64,000 bases of DNA, from contig CAMPDV010000140.1 in assembly GCA_946699065.1 (NCBI GenBank), positions 605,281-669,280 on the forward strand, written 5' to 3'. Below the pieces are notes generated by a model. It was given only the letters and a program-made list of their open reading frames with translations, did no database searches and had not been told where the DNA came from. Position 1 is the first letter of the stretch, and each line of letters opens with the position of its first letter. Both the position numbers and the translations under genes were made by a program. The stretch is from Loxodes magnus. Lineage: Eukaryota > Ciliophora > Karyorelictea > Loxodida > Loxodidae. Below are positions 38,701 through 50,500 of this stretch, piece by piece.

Positions 38701-41689
38701 CGTACGGAAACTCTTTTCTTCTTCTTAAGTGGAGAGAATCATTTCAATAAAGCTGTTATAGTCACTATTAAAGAAGTTCCTTACTAGTAAATTATTGAAA
38801 AGCTGCATAAACTTTGTCTAGAACTTTAGCTAGTCTACCTCAACTGAAGTGTCTAGCTTAATATTCTTTAGAATACTGACTACTATATCAAACACTTTTG
38901 TCCTTCGCTTATAGATCTTCACCATCTACTTCAAGTAAACTTCACCCTCGCTCAGTTAAAATAAACTTGGCCTATCAGGAAAGATATTCATGATAAACAG
39001 TTTACTTCTTTCTTACTCGTCTATGAACTAGTCTATCGTTCCTAACTTATGATAAAAGATGAAGGGAATGTCTATGTTCTACTACTCGATCTTTCCACAT
39101 GTATAATGATTAACATACAACTCTTTGAATAGTTGTATAGCTACTGTTTTGTCCTCATATGAAACTAAATTCTACTTTATTATATGTAAAAGTAACTCAG
39201 GACTCACTAGAAATGCTATTGCTATTTGCCCATCTTTAAAACTATCCTTACATAAGTTGCTAAACAGATTGAATTATGACATCAAGTATTTCTTTTCTTC
39301 GCTTTCGTTTTTAATCAAAAATTCTAAGATTGATACTATCTTCTTTTAATCCTTTTTACCTGCTGCTTCTTCATATTCTTAGTAATCATTTTCCTTACTT
39401 TCTTCTAACTCACTTCCAGATAGTTTATCTCTCTTTATCTTCTTAGGAGGCCTTCTTTTCCCTTTTCTGTCGGTGTTTATATATCATTCTCCTTACTTTT
39501 TATCAAAAGTATAGATGAGAGAACTGTCTTTAGGATCTCACTTAGACTTAGGTTTTCCTACAATCAGCTCTAGAATTTTCTTCTATATACTTCTGTCTCC
39601 TTTTCCTCCAGGAGTACATATCATGCTTAGCAAATCTAGCATTCGATAAGGTAAAATCTGACTTTCTTCAAGTTCCTCATCAATGGTTTGAATTATAGAT
39701 TCCAAGTGTTTTTGCTCGAAGTTCTCTCCTACCTATTCAAAACTAGACATTGACTCAAATAAGTTTTGCAAGCAAGTTTACCAAGGAGTCTTAGTGTGCT
39801 AAAATAGAATAGGAAAGGCATATATTGAACTCAAAGTATCTATATTTTTAGGATTCTACTTGAAGAGTAATCCTAAATTCAAATGGATAACTTAGCAAAT
39901 ACTATCCATCTTTGGAGTTGCTTTGCTGCTTTTTATTATTTTCATTATCTTCTTCTATTGCTCTTTATCGTAATCAAACATTAGGTATTATTCCCACATC
40001 AGCTTCAGTAAGTAAAACTATATTTCAATCATAAACTATTCTCTTAATGCCTTCTACTTCTTTTTGTTACAACTGAAGTTTTTATATACCTGTATGAGTT
40101 ACTCAAGACTATACTTCTGTACTCTATTTTCTTTACTCAACAGAGAAAATATCTTTCTAACACTATCTTCAACTTCCTAAAGCTACTAGATACTTGGTAA
40201 CACTTCGTTTGCTTTTTTAAGCTTTTCCTTCTTATTTTCCGTTAGTCACTTTATGAAATTCACTAAGATACTTTACTCACTTATTATAAACCTTAACTCT
40301 TAAGTCATTTTCGTTGTAACTGAAAGAAGTTGGAAAGCATGCTAAGAGGACTATTTATCAGTCATGTAAGTTCTATTTTCCTTCTTGTAGATTTTTATCA
40401 ATTTAGATCCTGTTATCACTTCAGAAAGCATCACTGAAAATCTATTTTACTCTGTATCCCTTTTTTTCGCTGCTATTTCTATTTAGTTTTCCTCATCTTC
40501 TTCGCAGTTTCCTAAGTCGAATTTGAAGCTTTCCGATTAGTAGTTTACTGAATATCCTGATATATGTTTTCTTGTTTACAGATGAGTGATTATGATTCTT
40601 GAACATCATGTCACTTACTTTTCCTAAGTTTCAATCAAAGGACTTAGTATAAAGATGCTATTTTCGTCAGGTTAACTCTTAAGCAAAATTACTTGATTCA
40701 CTACTGTAAGAAATCCTCCTGAACTAAGATGTTTTAATCTAATAGGCTCTCCTCATTATATACTCAATCCACTTGAAGGATCTTACTTTTCTATTTAGAA
40801 CACTGCTTATGAGTTTTTACTATGCTTACCTACCTTGAGATTTGTACTTCTTCTTAAGACTATCTTCTAACTTTCTACTTTTCCCTTTCCTATCAACTCT
40901 TCTACTATTCTTTCAATTGAGTCTTCTCTGTATCTAAATTAGAAATCATCAGATCGAGCTGTCAGTAATCCTTCTGCTTCTACATGAAACAGTCTCAACA
41001 AACTTCCTCCATAAATGTAGTTTTACTGTTTTTGGCTTATTACCTAAACTGCTCGCTAACTATTCTGAATCACTCATCCTATTTTTATTCTTTTGGTTAC
41101 TACTGAAACGTTTTAGTTATCCTGCTGAAATCCAATGTAAAGTCCTGTTCCACGGTGTTATAGACAGATTGTGTCACCATACATTACAACGTCTCCTTAC
41201 TATCTCATCTTGAACATTGGTTCTATCGAAAATAAAGACCATTTATCCTTCTTCTTTCTCAACTTAAGCATCTATCCTATCTACATTTCGTTACTTGCAT
41301 CTATACTAAGAAATCTTTTTGTCAAAACGTGCTAAATTCTTACGTTCCATCCGTACTTTATAGGAGTTCCAGGTAAAGTTGTACTTGAAACTATCAAAGT
41401 GAAGACACATCTTTCGTAGAAATGAACTGGTAAGTTTAACTCCAAACTAAAGAAGTTCGATTACGTTTAGTAGAAGTAAGCTTAGTGTCTAGTATTTCCT
41501 GGACTTCATGAAAACTAGTCAATTATACCAATAAACCCTTATTTAACGTTTTTTAGGTGCTTTTCAGAAATAAGGTAGAAATGATCATGAGATCCAAGCT
41601 GATAGTTTAGTTTGAATTAGTCTGTATTTACAGCCATTTAATTTTAGTAAATACAAAGTTACTCCTTACTACACTTTTTTAATCAGTTC
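32710..41689 (-). repeat. Left arm of a 9-kb inverted duplication (IP3-receptor unit)
   Basis: Reverse-complement match to 47,593-56,571. It begins about 52 bp upstream of the ATG and ends about 59 bp after the stop; beyond these points the two loci are unrelated. Differences seen are scattered substitutions (for example AAATTCATT versus AAATTTATT after GATGGA, Leu/Phe in the antisense of about 38,420) and one 1-nt insertion. Confidence 0.95.
32769..41637 (-). pseudogene. IP3-receptor-like Ca2+ channel, left copy, 1-nt insertion before pore domain
   Basis: Near-identical to the right copy (see 47645-56512 for domains). ATG complement of 41635-41637; stop TGA complement of 32769-32771. The span is 8,869 nt, one more than a whole number of codons. 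Read on the coding strand, this copy has GTGATCAACTATAA where the right copy has GTGATCACTATAA; the extra base is at 33914-33915. This lies at about codon 2574, in the transmembrane segment RETLYILVITIIFFF. All later helices, the pore and the C-x2-C zinc motif are therefore out of frame, although their sequence is still conserved. Either a very recent pseudogene, an error, or a truncated regulatory receptor; conservation of the downstream part favours a recent event or an error. Confidence 0.78.
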
Positions 41690-43857
41690 GTTAATTAAAA
41701 AATAAAGAACTAAGCAACCTTAAAGAAGAGATTTCAATTTTTAATCATATAAAGAAATGAAATTTACTTATCAAAAGAATTTTTATTATTTACTTCAATA
41801 AGATCGATAATTTTATTTTTTTATCACTTTTTTTTATTTATATGATATTTTTCATTGCTTTTATAATATATCCACATTTAAATAAATTTTTCATTGTTTT
41901 CAAGATTTATATTAAAAGTTACATTATTGTTTATATTTTTTTTATTATTAATATTTTATATTTTTTTATTTTATTCTTTAGATTTTTCTTTTCTCTTTAT
42001 AAATTTGAATTAAAGTTTAGTTTAAAAAAAGTCGTTTACTAACATTTTATTTTATATTATACAAATATGAACTGAAATTTTTTCTTTTATTAGACTTTTA
42101 TCATTTGATTTGAAATATTTTACCAAAAATTATTATTATTGCTCTAAAAGAGCAACTTTTAGGTTTTATTAGCGATATTTTGCAAAATTAGTTTTCTTTT
42201 AAATAATTTTAATATTTTCTATTTTTTATATATTTAAGTTTATTTTTCTATTCTCAAATTATTTAACCTTCTCCATTATTTGAGATTACATTAAAAAATA
42301 TACTTTAATTTTCTCTTTTTTTAATATACTTATAATTCTTCGAAAATAACCATCATATCAAATTTTTTATTTTTTTAACAGATTTTTCCATTTCGGAATA
42401 TCTATAAAAAATTAAATGTAAATAGAATTTACTCTTATTATGAGAATTTCTACCAATTCCGATCCTCATATTTATTCCAGTAGTCTGTCACTAAAATCAG
42501 TACTAAAATATTCTCTGCTGCTCTAATTAAGTATCATGTTTATTTTTTCTTGCTTATAGTTTTCCAGGCAATTATGGAACATCTTTCTATATTATTACGA
42601 TAGCCTTCTTTTCTAATCAGATTCTTACTACACAATAAAACTTTCTTCTTTGTTGACTTTGTTATTTTTTCAGATTTTAATGGTCGGTAACTTGCCCCAA
42701 TTTCATTATATCTCCTAAAAATAGTGTTTCGTTAATATTTTTTGTTAATAATAATTGAAACAAAAGTTTAAATATTTTGAATATTGGAACATAATAACTT
42801 AGTTATATTGAATGTAATATGCAAATTAAGTTTAAATAAAGTTCCCATTTTCATTAAACCTCAATCAAGCTTCTTGTTTAAAATCATCTTACAGATTTAC
42901 GTGAAATGCTGTTCTTAAATTTTTCTTTTTCATTTGAGTAATTTATTGATCTTTCATTTTTCAGCTTTAACATTCCTAATCTTCTCTTCCATAATTGCTA
43001 ATGAATAACTTTTACGAATTTATAAGAAATTAAGTTCTTGAGAAATTCTGTTTGATATAAGTTTAATCATGCAAAATTAGTTTCTTTTAATATTTTCCTA
43101 AAAGTAACTAATGATTAGAAAGTTCCTAAATAAATTTCTATAGTAAAGACTATTAAAATGTGTTCAAAATAATCAAAATATTAGTTATATAAATAAATTG
43201 TACTTTATTAAGTATCAATGTGACGTTGGCTGAGTCCATTTTAGAAATTATAAGAGTAAGTTCTCAGTTTATAGATGAAAATAATCTCTGGATAAGATGT
43301 TTGTTCAATTGGGTGAATTATACTTAAGGACGTACTTTAGTTACTTTATACTTGATCTATTATTCTTTTTACAGTAATGCATAATACGTTTCTTAGGAGA
43401 TAATCTTAGAATAACCTGCTTTTGATTTTATAAGTAAGGCATTTATTAAATTCTTGAAAAATAAGAGTCTTTTAAGCATCAAGTTGATGCTTTTACTTAA
43501 GTATTTCTGTATGATAAATTATATTAAGAGCAATTTGACAATTAAAAGGCAATATATGAATCTGGATTCTCTTAAATGATTTCGTTTAATTTAAAGTAAA
43601 AGTGCATGAACTTCATTGCTTCTAAGTGGAAAAAAGTAGTCAGATAAAATCAATAAAGCAAGAAAAATTAAAAGTAGATTAAGAAAATCTAAAGGCAATT
43701 CTTGATATTAGTCGTTAAGATATGGTTATTTATTAATCATTATTTTTATTCCTAATAAAGTAACCCAATATTTATATCACTACCATAATCTGCTTTAGAT
43801 AAAGTGAAAGCTCTACAAATTGTATTGAAATTAAGTGGTGAAATAGTTTCAATTTAG
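41690..43857. other. AT-rich stretch between IP3-receptor arm and repeat E2
   Basis: No gene can be supported with confidence. 41,700-42,450 is extremely T-rich. The minus strand of 42,440-43,000 has short protein-like runs (MEEKIRNVKAEKWKINKLLK) that are too weak to call in a code with few closed frames. Confidence 0.35.
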
Positions 43858-44361
43858 ATAAATAAATAAATAATTAAATAAATAAGTTTGATTATAGAGC
43901 GTGTAGCACTCTCGTTGGTGCGTAAATCTTTAAAAAAAAATGTTTCATACTGACAAGAATGCTTCTTACTGATAAAATTATCAGATACTGATAAAGCTTG
44001 TTCAATACTGGTATAATTATTCAGTACTGATAAAAATGTTCAATACTGATATAATTATAGAATACTCGTAATCTTTAATACTTGCTGGAGGTCCAAGAAC
44101 ATGGCAGGATTGTGTCTCATTGCATCACCAAAGCAGAGGACGACATGTGTCAATTATTGGTACTTAAATTCTCCACCTTTGATGAAGCTCGCAATATTAT
44201 TTATTTTTCATTCCAGAATTAAGTCCAAATTAAGCCAGTGCCGAAGGTCTAAGAATCTTACGTCTCGAGGTCAAATCAAAGCAGAGGAAGACATAAAGTC
44301 GATTATGGGTACTTAACTTCCCCAACCTCTGATGAAGATGACCTTGTTGTTCACCTTCGAA
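43858..44361 (+). mobile_element. Repeat E2: shared element head, short tandem repeat, duplicated 120-bp block
   Basis: Starts with AAATAAATAAATAA and GATTATAGAGCGTGTAGCAC, the same head as E1 and, inverted, E3. From about 43,944 to 44,061 a degenerate 20-25-bp tandem repeat has the core ATACTGATA (at least five units). Two related blocks follow, 44,087-44,202 and 44,241-44,361, both with GGTC(C/T)AAGAA, AAAGCAGAGGA, GGTACTTAA and TGATGAAG. E2 and E3 have their heads at the outer ends of 43.86-47.40 kb, like terminal inverted repeats of a 3.5-kb element. No transposase was recognised. Confidence 0.5.
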
Positions 44362-45763
44362 CAAATATGGCGGTTTTAAAAAAATAATATAATATTGTAA
44401 TATTTTTTGAGATTACTATTCTGAAATCAATTATTTTTGCTGCACAGTGGAATTTATAATTTTCTCTTTCTCCTAACTAATGCCTAGGTAAGAAGATACT
44501 TCTTTTTAGTTAATTGGCTGTCCATAAATGTTTAAGTTTATTTAATTTCTAATTCTCTTCTTTTAGAAAGCTAATTATTTACATTTTTAATGTTCATGCT
44601 AATTTTTACTCAAGAGAAAATTTAAACTGGGGCTTATAGTAATTTTAAGCATTCGCTTATGAACTTGAAAATTCTATTTGGCCATCAACAAATTCATTCA
44701 CTATAAAATATTTAGAGTAGATAAGTTACAACTTTCACAAGGACTTTAAAAAAAGACCTCATTAAATTGAGAATTCCCATTGCATTTGTTGAAAATTTTA
44801 TTATCTTGAACATATTCTAGATTGCGATTGCTATATAGATAAGTGAGAATGGATAATGGGAAAGATTGGATAATGCTACATTAGAAGATTAATAGCCTTT
44901 GACCAAAATTATATAAATTAATTTCCAAAAAACTAATTAGAATATATGGTCTGAAAATTAAAGTTTTTCATAGGATGTTGCTTAAGGAGATTAGAATTGT
45001 TCGAATTGCAAAACGATATTTGATAAGAAATTTCTGAAACTAAGGATAAAGAAGTGAAAGAACAAAAGAAGGATGAAGAAAATGAAAAAGGAAAAGAAGA
45101 GTTAGAAGAACAAGATGAGCAAGTGGAAGATTAGAAAGAATAAACTGTTGTAAGATTATCTGGCTGAAGAAGACGAAAGCCTTTGATTTGAAAAACTTTT
45201 AATCATTTTTAATTGAAGGAAGTAATTCCAGTAATGAAAAGACGCCACAAAACTCTTTTAGTTAAATTTAAATTTAAAGTTTTTAAAGCAAAAGCAAATC
45301 CATATTCTTTTTAGTTTTCTTTTAAGTATCTTATGAATATGTCATAATATAAGTTAGCAAACACAGGATCATGAAAACTTCCTTTTAGAGCTTCACTGTT
45401 AATTTTTATTGATTTTGTAAGACAAACTTCTATAATAAAATTGGCATCATAACTTCACAAAATAATTCTAAATCAAGATTAAAGTTTAAGGCAATCTCAG
45501 TCTTCTCAAAAGATGAAAAAGCAGATTCCTTGATATATTTTTAGGTTAGATTTATTTTAAAGTTTTTATTAGCTTTCTATTAAATCTTTAATTTAGGAAT
45601 TTAGTTCATTCTGTTTCTATTATTAGATGCTTGCTCGAATTCTAATATTAGTATTGCTTCTTCTTCATTTTCTAATTTTTCGTATGAACTTATTATATGA
45701 AAAAGAAAATGGAGAAATACCTTGAAAAAAATCTCTATTAAAAGGATTCATCTCAGCCAAACT
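44362..45763. other. Mostly non-coding; one acidic ORF fragment
   Basis: At about 45,015-45,185 the plus strand reads ISETKDKEVKEQKKDEENEK followed by more Glu/Lys/Gln residues, a short acidic segment with no recognised domain and no clear start. The rest shows nothing recognisable. Confidence 0.3.
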
Positions 45764-46130
45764 ATGATTAGTAAGCAATTCTTTAAAAAAATTAGGAATT
45801 TGCAGTAAGAAAATTTTAACTTTTATAAGAGATAGAAAGAAAAAACGAATATCTGATTATTAATACAAATTTAAAAAATCTTTAAAAAATAGGAAGCAAA
45901 TATCAAAATTTACCAATTAAAAGCAAAATACAACCAATTCGTAGAGCTGACGGAAGCATATTCCTCTAAAAGATATTGATGAAAAATCCGATATATATGA
46001 AGCAACAACCTACGATAAATTATATTCCCTATCTGAAAGTAATTAGATGATGAGATTGCAAGAGACCAAGACATAAAGTGCGAAATTGCTTCAAATTTAG
46101 ACGAAAAGAAAAGAGAATCATAGAAAATGA
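45764..46130 (+). CDS. Small unidentified coiled-coil-like ORF
   Basis: ATG 45764 gives MISKQFFKKIRNLQQENFNF, continuing through KIYQLKAKYNQFVELTEAYS to a frame change at the A4 run 45968-45971. It then reads DIDEKSDIYEATTYDKLYSL and ends at TGA 46128-46130, about 121 residues if one A of that run is extra. TAA and TAG are Gln and one TGA is Trp. It lies inside the interval bounded by the inverted E2/E3 heads. It may be a fragment of a longer protein; function unknown. Confidence 0.35.
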
Positions 46131-47044
46131 ATGGGAAATTATATTTAGACTTAATTTAAGCAAAAAGACAAACTTTATAGGAAAAAAATACTCCAATTAA
46201 ACAAAGAAACTCAAATTATCTGATATACAATTAATTAATTCAATAAAAATGAAAGGATTTGATCTTTAGGAAAATGTAAGAAAGAATAAACTAAAAATCA
46301 TTAAAACTTATAATAAAATAATCCAAGCAAATTTGAAGCTAATGCTTTCATTTAGCAATAAACTTTGAATTCATAGTCAATCAAATATAGGTAAAAATCC
46401 CGTTAATTAATTATTATTATATTTGCAGTTGATAATTCTTTTAACTTTATTTTTCTAGTTATTAAGATAGCTTACTTTATTGATTTGCCTATTTATTCTA
46501 TTCACAAATTTACTAATCTCTTTGTTGAGGTTAGGTGCTAGATGGTCTATTAATGCCTCATTATAAGCTTCAAAAGATATTTAAATATGATTCTTTAGTC
46601 AAATTTATTAAATCTATTTCTTTCTATTTGCTAAATGATACATAAAAAGTAGTATCTCTCTAGCATTTTATTTCTTTTAGCCTGATTAGGGTTATTTTAA
46701 TAAACTATTTGAAAATAAAGTATTAACTCCAAAAAATCTAAGATACCATATAAAGTAAAAATGAAATTACTTATTTAAAAAGTTTTAAACAAAAAGGGAA
46801 TTATAAGAGCATTAAAACTGTTCTTGTACGAACTAAGTAAACTTTTCTACTTCTATTTTATATGATCCTAAAGGAATTATCTGCAGTTTTAAAGAAGCTT
46901 TACAATCAAATGAGCAAACTTACTTAGAGATAAAATTAAAAGAGAAATAGTAAAATTTGATTAGCCTCTTAATAAGAAATAGTAGGAATTAATAAAACTT
47001 TTGAACATTTACTTCTAAAGAAATTCTAGTAGAATAACTAATAA
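46131..47044. other. AT-rich stretch without recognised features
   Basis: No domain, repeat or RNA gene seen on either strand. Confidence 0.35.
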
Positions 47045-47400
47045 ACTAATTATATATAAATAAATAGGGAGGAGCAATCCTCCAACTGACATTGACTTAA
47101 GATTTGGTACAGGAAATACCAATAAGGGAAGAAATTAAAAAGAATCTTGGTAAGAGCCAAGTGAGAAGACAAAGACTAAAGAGGCTTCAATTACGATTTT
47201 GATGAAAGATGCCAGATAATAAGGTCTCTTAGTGAGCATTCCGATCATTCCCTTTAGAAAATGAGGCTCACAAAGGATGCTACCACTGTGGAAGACTTCA
47301 GAAAAAAATTATTTTTACTTTAAAATCTTTATTAAAGAGATTCACGTCATTGAGGTGCTATGCGCTCTTTAATCTAATTTATTTATATATTTGTTTATTA
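47045..47400 (+). mobile_element. Dispersed repeat E3 (about 355 bp), inverted relative of E1
   Basis: Left edge TATATAAATAAATA, then GGTACAGGAAATACCAA, TAAGGTCTCTTAG, GGATGCTACCACTGTGGAAG, ACTTCAG, AAATCTTTATTAAAGAG, CATTGAGGTGCTA, GCGCTCT and TAATCTAATTTATTTAT. All are reverse-complement counterparts of E1 blocks in the same order. It ends about 190 bp before the duplicated IP3-receptor unit starts. Confidence 0.5.
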
Positions 47401-47592
47401 TTTATTTCTTAAATTTAAACTTTCAAAAGTTTTAAAAAAAAGACCTAATTATTTTACAATTAATTAAAAAAAATCTTTGAAAAATGTATAGGAAATAAAA
47501 GAGGATCTTGGAAATAAAAGTGAGTATACAATTAGATAAAAGATAATTATACTTTAAATTCATTAAGATCATAATCTTAGATTTTACTAAAA

Positions 47593-50500
47593 GAACTGAT
47601 TAAAAAAGTGTAGTAAGGAGTAACTTTGTATTTACTAAAATTAAATGGCTGTAAATACAGACTAATTCAAACTAAACTATCAGCTTGGATCTCATGATCA
47701 TTTCTACCTTATTTCTGAAAAGCACCTAAAAAACGTTAAATAAGGGTTTATTGGTATAATTGACTAGTTTTCATGAAGTCCAGGAAATACTAGACACTAA
47801 GCTTACTTCTACTAAACGTAATCGAACTTCTTTAGTTTGGAGTTAAACTTACCAGTTCATTTCTACGAAAGATGTGTCTTCACTTTGATAGTTTCAAGTA
47901 CAACTTTACCTGGAACTCCTATAAAGTACGGATGGAACGTAAGAATTTAGCACGTTTTGACAAAAAGATTTCTTAGTATAGATGCAAGTAACGAAATGTA
48001 AATAGGATAGATGCTTAAGTTGAGAAAGAAGAAGGATAAATGGTCTTTATTTTCGATAGAACCAATGTTCAAGATGAGATAGTAAGGAGACGTTGTAATG
48101 TATGGTGACACAATCTGTCTATAACACCGTGGAACAGGACTTTACATTGGATTTCAGCAGGATAACTAAAACGTTTCAGTAGTAACCAAAAGAATAAAAA
48201 TAGGATGAGTGATTCAGAATAGTTAGCGAGCAGTTTAGGTAATAAGCCAAAAACAGTAAAACTACATTTATGGAGGAAGTTTGTTGAGACTGTTTCATGT
48301 AGAAGCAGAAGGATTACTGACAGCTCGATCTGATGATTTCTAATTTAGATACAGAGAAGACTCAATTGAAAGAATAGTAGAAGAGTTGATAGGAAAGGGA
48401 AAAGTAGAAAGTTAGAAGATAGTCTTAAGAAGAAGTACGAATCTCAAGGTAGGTAAGCATAGTAAAAACTCATAAGCAGTGTTCTAAATAGAAAAGTAAG
48501 ATCCTTCAAGTGGATTGAGTATATAATGAGGAGAGCCTATTAGATTAAAACATCTTAGTTCAGGAGGATTTCTTACAGTAGTGAATCAAGTAATTTTGCT
48601 TAAGAGTTAACCTGACGAAAATAGCATCTTTATACTAAGTCCTTTGATTGAAACTTAGGAAAAGTAAGTGACATGATGTTCAAGAATCATAATCACTCAT
48701 CTGTAAACAAGAAAACATATATCAGGATATTCAGTAAACTACTAATCGGAAAGCTTCAAATTTGACTTAGGAAACTGCGAAGAAGATGAGGAAAACTAAA
48801 TAGAAATAGCAGCGAAAAGAAGGGATACAGAGTAAAATAGATTTTCAGTTATGCTTTCTGAAGTGATAACAGGATCTAAATTGATAAAAATCTACAAGAA
48901 GGAAAATAGAACTTACATGACTGATAAATAGTCCTCTTAGCATGCTTTCCAACTTCTTTCAGTTACAACGAAAATGACTTAAGAGTTAAGGTTTATAATA
49001 AGTGAGTAAAGTATCTTAGTGAATTTCATAAAGTGACTAACGGAAAATAAGAAGGAAAAGCTTAAAAAAGCAAACGAAGTGTTACCAAGTATCTAGTAGC
49101 TTTAGGAAGTTGAAGATAGTGTTAGAAAGATATTTTCTCTGTTGAGTAAAGAAAATAGAGTACAGAAGTATAGTCTTGAGTAACTCATACAGGTATATAA
49201 AAACTTCAGTTGTAACAAAAAGAAGTAGAAGGCATTAAGAGAATAGTTTATGATTGAAATATAGTTTTACTTACTGAAGCTGATGTGGGAATAATACCTA
49301 ATGTTTGATTACGATAAAGAGCAATAGAAGAAGATAATGAAAATAATAAAAAGCACCAAAGCAACTCCAAAGATGGATAGTATTTGCTAAGTTATCCATT
49401 TGAATTTAGGATTACTCTTCAAGTAGAATCCTAAAAATATAGATACTTTGAGTTCAATATATGCCTTTCCTATTCTATTTTAGCACACTAAGACTCCTTG
49501 GTAAACTTGCTTGCAAAACTTATTTGAGTCAATGTCTAGTTTTGAATAGGTAGGAGAGAACTTCGAGCAAAAACACTTGGAATCTATAATTCAAACCATT
49601 GATGAGGAACTTGAAGAAAGTCAGATTTTACCTTATCGAATGCTAGATTTGCTAAGCATGATATGTACTCCTGGAGGAAAAGGAGACAGAAGTATATAGA
49701 AGAAAATTCTAGAGCTGATTGTAGGAAAACCTAAGTCTAAGTGAGATCCTAAAGACAGTTCTCTCATCTATACTTTTGATAAAAAGTAAGGAGAATGATA
49801 TATAAACACTGACAGAAAAGGGAAAAGAAGGCCTCCTAAGAAGATAAAGAGAGATAAACTATCTGGAAGTGAGTTAGAAGAAAGTAAGGAAAATGATTAC
49901 TAAGAATATGAAGAAGCAGCAGGTAAAAAGGATTAAAAGAAGATAGTATCAATCTTAGAATTTTTGATTAAAAACGAAAGCGAAGAAAAGAAATACTTGA
50001 TGTCATAATTCAATCTGTTTAGTAACTTATGTAAGGATAGTTTTAAAGATGGGCAAATAGCAATAGCATTTCTAGTGAGTCCTGAGTTACTTTTACATAT
50101 AATAAAGTAGAATTTAGTTTCATATGAGGACAAAACAGTAGCTATACAACTATTCAAAGAGTTGTATGTTAATCATTATACATGTGGAAAGATCGAGTAG
50201 TAGAACATAGACATTCCCTTCATCTTTTATCATAAGTTAGGAACGATAGACTAGTTCATAGACGAGTAAGAAAGAAGTAAACTGTTTATCATGAATATCT
50301 TTCCTGATAGGCCAAGTTTATTTTAACTGAGCGAGGGTGAAATTTACTTGAAGTGGATGGTGAAGATCTATAAGCGAAGGACAAAAGTGTTTGATATAGT
50401 AGTCAGTATTCTAAAGAATATTAAGCTAGACACTTCAGTTGAGGTAGGCTAGCTAAAGTTCTAGACAAAGTTTATGCAGCTTTTCAATAATTTACTAGTA

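Noticed and set aside
39125..39349. 74-aa ORF also found at 49933-50157 on the other strand
   Set aside because: Antisense shadow of the IP3 receptor; it recurs only because the gene is duplicated in inverted orientation.
44101..44316. 71-aa ORF inside repeat E2
   Set aside because: It overlaps a duplicated non-coding block, shows no family resemblance and uses standard-code boundaries that do not apply here.
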